From positions 4,651,871 through 4,697,315 of the forward strand of contig NZ_AP018314.1 of the NCBI RefSeq assembly GCF_002368075.1: a DNA stretch of 45,445 nucleotides, written 5' to 3'. The stretch comes from Sphaerospermopsis kisseleviana NIES-73 (GTDB lineage: Bacteria; Cyanobacteriota; Cyanobacteriia; Cyanobacteriales; Nostocaceae). The notes under the pieces were generated by a model. That model was not told the DNA's origin, did no database searches, and was given only the letters and a program-made list of their open reading frames with translations. The first letter of the stretch is position 1. Every line of letters starts with the position of its first letter. Below, one piece after another: positions 41,192-45,445 of the stretch. A program made the translations under genes and the position numbers.

Positions 41192-42217
41192 ATGGATTAT
41201 CGGGATGCAGGTGTTGATGTTGAAGCAGGTAGAGCTTTTGTAGACCAAATTCGCAATTTAGTTCACAGTACCTTCAGATCAGAAGTATTAGGTGGTTTAG
41301 GTGGCTTTGGGGGCTGTTTTCAACTGCCTACAGGTTATCAAGAACCAGTATTGGTATCTGGTACAGATGGTGTGGGTACAAAGCTAAAAATTGCTCAAAT
41401 TCTCAACCGCCATGACACCGTAGGTATTGATTTAGTGGCGATGTGTGTTAACGATGTGCTAACATCAGGAGCAGAACCGCTATTTTTTCTCGATTATGTA
41501 GCTACTGGTAAGCTGGATAAAGAGCAGTTAACTCAGGTAGTGGCAGGAATAGCTACTGGTTGCAAACTCGCAGGTGCGGCTTTATTAGGTGGAGAAACCG
41601 CAGAAATGCCTGGTTTTTACCAAGTCGGTGAATATGACTTAGCGGGTTTTTGTGTGGGGATAGTCGAAAAAAACCGGATGTTAGATGGTTCTCAAGTACA
41701 AGTAGGTGATGTAGCCATAAGTTTATCTAGTGCAGGTATTCACAGTAATGGTATAAGTTTAGTGAGAAAGATTGTTAGTGATGGTGGTTTTTCTTGGAAT
41801 GATACTCCAGAGTTATTAAATGGGCAAACTCTCGGTAATGCTTTTCTCACTCCTACCCGCATTTATGTTAAATCTGTATTAGCAGCATTGAAAAATGGTT
41901 TAAAAGTTCACGGTATGGCACATATTACTGGTGGGGGTTTACCAGAAAATTTACCCAGATGCCTGGGAACAGGTCAAGCTATTAAAATTAATCCTGGTAG
42001 TTGGAATATTCCCCCTGTGTTTCAGTGGTTAGCTCAAGCCGGTTCTGTTGGTGCAGAATCTATGTATAATACATTTAACATGGGTGTGGGATTTGTGCTA
42101 ATACTGCCCCCCGAACAAGCAGAACAAGCAATTAGCCATTTTCAATCACAGGATATTCCCTCTTTTACCATTGGTGAAGTCGTGGCTGGTTCTGGTGAAT
42201 TAATTGGTCTTTTTTAA
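41192..42217 (+). CDS. purM: Phosphoribosylformylglycinamidine cyclo-ligase (AIR synthetase)
   Basis: The 341-aa PurM closes the imidazole ring of FGAM with ATP, step 5 of purine synthesis. Family motifs are clear: [20 protein letters not shown] at the start, [14 protein letters not shown] (ATP-grasp-like PurM fold), [27 protein letters not shown] and [16 protein letters not shown]. Length is standard. It is a single gene; purS and purQ are 20 kb away. Confidence 0.97.
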   Translation: MDYRDAGVDVEAGRAFVDQIRNLVHSTFRSEVLGGLGGFGGCFQLPTGYQEPVLVSGTDGVGTKLKIAQILNRHDTVGIDLVAMCVNDVLTSGAEPLFFLDYVATGKLDKEQLTQVVAGIATGCKLAGAALLGGETAEMPGFYQVGEYDLAGFCVGIVEKNRMLDGSQVQVGDVAISLSSAGIHSNGISLVRKIVSDGGFSWNDTPELLNGQTLGNAFLTPTRIYVKSVLAALKNGLKVHGMAHITGGGLPENLPRCLGTGQAIKINPGSWNIPPVFQWLAQAGSVGAESMYNTFNMGVGFVLILPPEQAEQAISHFQSQDIPSFTIGEVVAGSGELIGLF

Positions 42218-42228
42218 GCATTCAGCCA

Positions 42229-42311
42229 TCAGCAGTCAGCTAAGACTAATTTGTCATTTCTCTGAAATTGAGATTTTTCATAGCAATTGAATAACAAAAG
42301 CTGACGGCTGA
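42229..42311 (+). terminator. Long-range inverted repeat after purM
   Basis: TCAGCAGTCAGCT (42229-42241) pairs with AGCTGACGGCTGA (42299-42311), 12 of 13 positions, across a 57-nt loop. It starts 12 bp after the purM stop. It has no T tract and may equally be a dispersed repeat. Confidence 0.4.
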
Positions 42312-42402
42312 TCACTGACAACTATATCAGTATCAGTATTTATAGAAATTTTCTGAAAAATTTAGCATTTCTTTATATAAGTAATCAAAAATACTCATGA
42401 CT

Positions 42403-42501
42403 GTAATGATTGAGATTTGCTAACGTAGTTTTAACAAATCGCAAAAAAATCATTACTGTAGCCTAAAAAGTAGCTTTAAATACTAGCTTAATGTGCTAGT
42501 A
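42403..42501 (+). promoter_or_regulatory. Structured leader or small RNA candidate before the PHP gene
   Basis: Nested stems are present: GTAATGATT (42403-42411) with AATCATTAC (42448-42456) outside, and GATTTG (42414-42419) with CAAATC (42435-42440) inside. A second hairpin follows, TACTAGC (42481-42487) with GCTAGTA (42495-42501). They end 79 nt before the PHP start codon. No known riboswitch class is recognised. Confidence 0.4.
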
Positions 42502-42580
42502 ATTTCTCGGTTCTATTTCTTGTATGTAAGTGTGCCGCGTTCTTTTATTCAGAATCACATATTTTTGATCAGAGGGGGTT

Positions 42581-43267
42581 ATGGTTGTAAATTTTGCCCG
42601 GACTACTGCTTCCACAGAAATGTTAAAACAAGTCTTCCAAAGCCTTGATGCTCAAAGTTGTCCCAGGTTTTTCAACTTTCATTTACACACGGTATTTTCG
42701 GATGGTAGATTGCATCCACATATACTTATGGAACAGGCGATCTCCATTGGTTTGAAAGGGCTTACAATTACTGATCATCATGCCGTTGGTGGGTATCAAT
42801 TAGCACGAGATTGGTTAGAAGATTGGAAATGGAATCATGCTGATAGCAGCATTCCTCATTTGTGGAGTGGTGTAGAAATTAATGCAGGTTTGCTAGATGC
42901 TGAAGTACATATTTTGGCTTATGGTTTTGAAATAGAACATTCCAGTATGAAACCTTATCTGCAAAGAAAAGCCTCTACAGGTATAGATTATCAAGCAGCT
43001 AACGTTATTGCAGCTATTCATGACGCTGGTGGACTAGCTGTACTTGCTCATCCAGCACGGTACAAGCGATCGCACTTTGATTTAATTCCTCAAGCTGCTG
43101 AATATGGTATTGATGGGGTTGAGACTTTCTACGCTTATAAAAATCCTAACCCTTGGAAACCTTGCTCTGTAGAAACGGAAAAAGTGCAAATGTTAGCGGA
43201 GGAGTATGGTTTATTTAACACCTGTGGAACTGATACACATGGTTTAAATATACTACAACGATTATAA
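42581..43267 (+). CDS. PHP-domain metal-dependent phosphoesterase
   Basis: The 228-aa protein has the full PHP metal-ligand series: H34-L-H36 and D41 in FHLHTVFSDG, D65-H66-H67 in TITDHHAVGG, Glu99 in GVEINAG, His110 in VHILAYGF, His157 in AVLAHPARYKRS, and D218/H220 in CGTDTHG. PHP proteins of this stand-alone type act on nucleotide or oligonucleotide phosphates (RNase AM/YciV-like), but the substrate here is unknown. A strong Shine-Dalgarno-like GAGGGGG lies before ATG 42581. It is a single gene with a structured upstream region. Confidence 0.85.
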   Translation: MVVNFARTTASTEMLKQVFQSLDAQSCPRFFNFHLHTVFSDGRLHPHILMEQAISIGLKGLTITDHHAVGGYQLARDWLEDWKWNHADSSIPHLWSGVEINAGLLDAEVHILAYGFEIEHSSMKPYLQRKASTGIDYQAANVIAAIHDAGGLAVLAHPARYKRSHFDLIPQAAEYGIDGVETFYAYKNPNPWKPCSVETEKVQMLAEEYGLFNTCGTDTHGLNILQRL

Positions 43268-43284
43268 ATAGGAGTCAGGAGAAT

Positions 43285-43365
43285 TTTAGATTTTAGATTT
43301 TAGATTTTAGATTTTAGATTAGAGTTGAGGAAAACAATCCAAAATCCAAAATCCAAAATCCAAAA
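43285..43365. repeat. STRR pair: TTTTAGA and AATCCAA
   Basis: About five TTTTAGA units, AGAGTTGAGG, then about four AATCCAA units, as at 32221-32289. The arrays are near-complementary and lie between the convergent PHP and nuclease genes. Confidence 0.88.
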
Positions 43366-43453
43366 TTGAATTACCTGTAGTGAACAAATCTTGCTTAGCA
43401 AGATTTGAAAAATTAACAAGAGATTTTTTGTGCGATCTCCATTGCTATAAAAA

Positions 43454-43957
43454 TCAAATCTTATCTTTTTCAAATTGCACAGATCCATATTCAAAATTAC
43501 CACCATATTTTTTTAGTAAACTCTTTAATTTTTTTACTCTAGAATCATTCTCAATACTTTTAGGAGCATTAAATTTACTAACTTTACTGAGTACAGCCCT
43601 AGCAAAAACTGTTCCAATAATTTGCGGTTTAAAATATTCAATTGTTTGAGTTAATTGTTCAACAGCACTGATCAAATCCTTACCTTTTAACTCAATAAAA
43701 TACATTTTTTCTCCAGCATCCATATTATTATCATTAGCCACTTTTTCAGTATTACATACTATCATTAAATAATCACACTTACGCTGATTTTCATCATCAA
43801 TTACACAACCATCTATTTTAATTCTACAAACTTGTTGAGCAGATAAATTGTTTAGGATATATTTTCGTTTGTTTTCTTGCACAGTAATTTTCTGACCATC
43901 ATTACAAAACGTACAATCTGGATATTTTTTTTCAAACTCTTGGCAATTGCATTTCAT
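43454..43957 (-). CDS. Predicted small PD-(D/E)XK nuclease paired with an AAA15 ATPase
   Basis: The 167-aa protein has a Cys-rich N-terminus (C3, C5, C15, C18; possible zinc site). A nuclease-like core follows: IKIDGCVID, then KCDYLMIVC with Asp62, then MYFIELKGKDL with Glu89 and Lys91, giving the D-Xn-E-X-K order of PD-(D/E)XK enzymes. The C-terminal third is basic. I do not recognise a named family. Its start lies 2 bp after the stop of the ATPase gene, so the two are one operon and probably one complex. A defence effector role is inference from this pairing. Confidence 0.65.
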   Translation of the reverse strand: MKCNCQEFEKKYPDCTFCNDGQKITVQENKRKYILNNLSAQQVCRIKIDGCVIDDENQRKCDYLMIVCNTEKVANDNNMDAGEKMYFIELKGKDLISAVEQLTQTIEYFKPQIIGTVFARAVLSKVSKFNAPKSIENDSRVKKLKSLLKKYGGNFEYGSVQFEKDKI

Positions 43958-43959
43958 AC

Positions 43960-45318
43960 TTAATCCTCAATTTCAAAAAGTTGATTAAATGTATTAACAA
44001 TAATCTCAGAAGCTCTATCAATCTCTGCTGATTCAATTAACCCCATTTCTGAATCCAGAATAGAACGAGTAGTACCTTGCTCTACAATAAAAGCATTTAA
44101 TCTATGAGGATCAATCCAAAGGTTATGATTTACTATTTCTTCCACCTGTTCCGATTTTTGCAAGCCTAACTGATGGGCATATAGTAAATTGTTAAATGAC
44201 GAAAGAATATAGGGACTGTGAGTTGTTAAAATGATTTGATTTGCAGCTTGATTTGCCAGTAAAGCAATTAAATCAATCATTTGCTTTTGTGCAACAGGAA
44301 AAAGATGCGCTTCAGGTTCTTCAATAACTAAAAATACATTCCGCTGATTAAGAATTAAAAGCAGAATCAGTAACAAAATCCAAACAACCTCTTGTTGTCC
44401 TGATGATGCAAAGTTGATTAAGGTGCTTTTTCCATTGCCAAAATCAATTCTTTCAGTACCATTTTGATAGCGATAAGAGCCTTTGAGAATAGAATCCACA
44501 ATGTTTTGAGCTAGAGTGATAACTCGCTTTGTTTCACTATTGGTAGAAGTAGAAAGTTTTTCTTTAATTAAATCACCAATTGCTTGATTAAAAATAGGTT
44601 TCGCGCTATCAATTCGATTAATAAAATTTTGCATTAAATAATCTAATTTTATTAAACTATCTGCTGCTAACTCAGTGTTACCAGATATCAAATCCTCTCC
44701 CATGTCAATGTTATAACGCTGTTGAGATAGAATAGTAATCAGACTACGACCAGCAGGTAAAAATAGCAAATCTCTATCATCATTAAATAGTTGGTTTACT
44801 TCTTTTGTGATATTCTCAAATAGAGCTGCTTCTTTAGCCTTAATAGCACTAATTTCACGGGAAGAAGAAAATAAACCTCTCGAACTCATCTGCTGCAATT
44901 CAGTATTCAAACTTCTAGATTGATCTACTAAATCACGGAACTTTTGTTTAAAAAAATCATCAAAATCAACAGTTGTAAATTGGTTATTGGTAGAAGGTTT
45001 AACTGTGACTTCCATGCCGTTTCCATACTGATACTTTAATTCCATTTCAGGAAATTGTAGTACCGAACCATACATTTTAATAAACTTCTGTTTTGCTCGC
45101 TTGGCAAAATTAGTGATAGTATCTTCAAACTGCTTTTCGTGGTAGCACTGATACAGATAGGTTGTTAAATCATCTCTCAAAGATTTAAAAAAGAAGATAG
45201 CTTTGCTCACAGTGCTTTTACCACTAGCTTGTGAACCAATAAAGATAAGTATGTCTTTAAGTTCAATCTTTAAGTCTGTAATTGGTCCAAAATTTTGAAT
45301 GATTAACTGCTGAGGCAT
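43960..45318 (-). CDS. AAA15/OLD-like SMC-type ATPase
   Basis: The 452-aa ABC-class ATPase has Walker A GSQASGKST (28-36) after LIIQNFGPITDLKIEL. A central helical region (about 120-300) follows. The signature-like SSGQQ is at 305-309, Walker B VFLVIEEPEAHLFP has Glu333/Glu334, and the switch His is in TTHSPYILSS (365-374). It lacks the C-terminal TOPRIM nuclease of true OLD proteins. Such ATPases pair with small nucleases in anti-phage systems (PARIS, Septu, AbiL types); this partner matches none of those effectors by my reading. It is the first gene of a two-gene operon. Confidence 0.82.
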   Translation of the reverse strand: MPQQLIIQNFGPITDLKIELKDILIFIGSQASGKSTVSKAIFFFKSLRDDLTTYLYQCYHEKQFEDTITNFAKRAKQKFIKMYGSVLQFPEMELKYQYGNGMEVTVKPSTNNQFTTVDFDDFFKQKFRDLVDQSRSLNTELQQMSSRGLFSSSREISAIKAKEAALFENITKEVNQLFNDDRDLLFLPAGRSLITILSQQRYNIDMGEDLISGNTELAADSLIKLDYLMQNFINRIDSAKPIFNQAIGDLIKEKLSTSTNSETKRVITLAQNIVDSILKGSYRYQNGTERIDFGNGKSTLINFASSGQQEVVWILLLILLLILNQRNVFLVIEEPEAHLFPVAQKQMIDLIALLANQAANQIILTTHSPYILSSFNNLLYAHQLGLQKSEQVEEIVNHNLWIDPHRLNAFIVEQGTTRSILDSEMGLIESAEIDRASEIIVNTFNQLFEIED

Positions 45319-45445
45319 AAGGGAAAATAAAACTTACTCAATCATAAAATATGTTATCAACATAATTATACCCAATAACCCCGCTTTTTTGTCAGAATCA
45401 GGTGGTTATCGAGTTTCGACTACGCTCAACTACCGCGACTTGTAC
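45319..45445. other. Upstream region of the ATPase gene, to the window edge
   Basis: This AT-rich region contains TCAGAATCAGGTGG (45391-45404), similar to the edge of the TA-island repeat, and GAGTTTCGACTACGCTCAACTACC (45410-45433), a common dispersed repeat in cyanobacteria. No gene start is seen. Confidence 0.4.

Noticed and set aside
43454-45318. Assignment of the ATPase-nuclease pair to PARIS or Gabija
   Set aside because: The small protein lacks a DUF4435/TOPRIM pattern and there is no UvrD-like helicase; the ATPase lacks the C-terminal TOPRIM of GajA.

Overview
The window looks like chromosomal DNA of a filamentous, heterocyst-type (Nostocales) cyanobacterium such as Anabaena, Dolichospermum or Nostoc. 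It is AT-rich, carries many HIP1 octamers (GCGATCGC), and has many short tandemly repeated repetitive (STRR) heptamers between genes. Its genes include typical cyanobacterial ones: DUF3155, ferredoxin-thioredoxin reductase variable chain, class II FBP/SBPase, FurB/Zur, a secreted cyanovirin-N homology protein, Uma2 and a PutA-like proline catabolic enzyme. No rRNA, tRNA or CRISPR array was recognised.

Layout. 1-5.8 kb: histidine kinase, DUF3155, a 5'-truncated DUF3611 gene, Uma2, serS, and a CVNH lectin-like protein. 5.8-10.3 kb: a toxin-antitoxin island with five cassettes (AbrB-type VapB/VapC, HicAB, DUF433/DUF5615, a second VapC pair, and a near-identical second HicAB). Six copies of one long inverted-repeat element flank and separate the cassettes. 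10.4-13.4 kb: rseP, nth and a PD-(D/E)XK/DUF4351-like protein. 13.5-20.3 kb (minus strand): two very large genes, an unrecognised ~1020-aa protein followed by a 1203-aa protein with a full set of SF2-helicase-like motifs. 20.4-26.5 kb: purS-purQ, zur, NfeD-stomatin, a PP2C phosphatase with a zinc ribbon and kinase-like remnant, and ftrV. 26.7-33.3 kb: small hypothetical, YdcF, a persulfide-handling operon (ETHE1-like dioxygenase, rhodanese-DUF2892, TauE) with a divergent ArsR/BigR-like repressor, then hemA and glpX. 33.5-37.3 kb: an intact lone tnpB element, grxC, a short internally deleted copy of the same element, tadA, plsC, a relic of a second tnpB type, and a ~220-bp MITE. 37.3-43.3 kb: PutA-like enzyme, a broken molybdopterin oxidoreductase inside an inverted STRR pair, a small conserved protein, purM, and a PHP phosphoesterase. 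43.4-45.3 kb: an AAA15/OLD-like ATPase paired with a small predicted PD-(D/E)XK nuclease.

How it fits together. Housekeeping genes (serS, nth, purQ/S/M, hemA, glpX, tadA, grxC) are interleaved with accessory modules. The three strongest candidates for undescribed or poorly described systems are the two-gene helicase module at 13.5-20.3 kb, the ATPase-nuclease pair at 43.4-45.3 kb, and the repeat-punctuated TA island. The tnpB locus adds a plausible pair of omegaRNA-type right ends, one with the nuclease gene and one without. Repeats also shape coding ends: STRR heptamers form the C-terminus of zur and the N-terminus of tadA, and a dispersed repeat lies in frame in the linker of the PutA-like enzyme.
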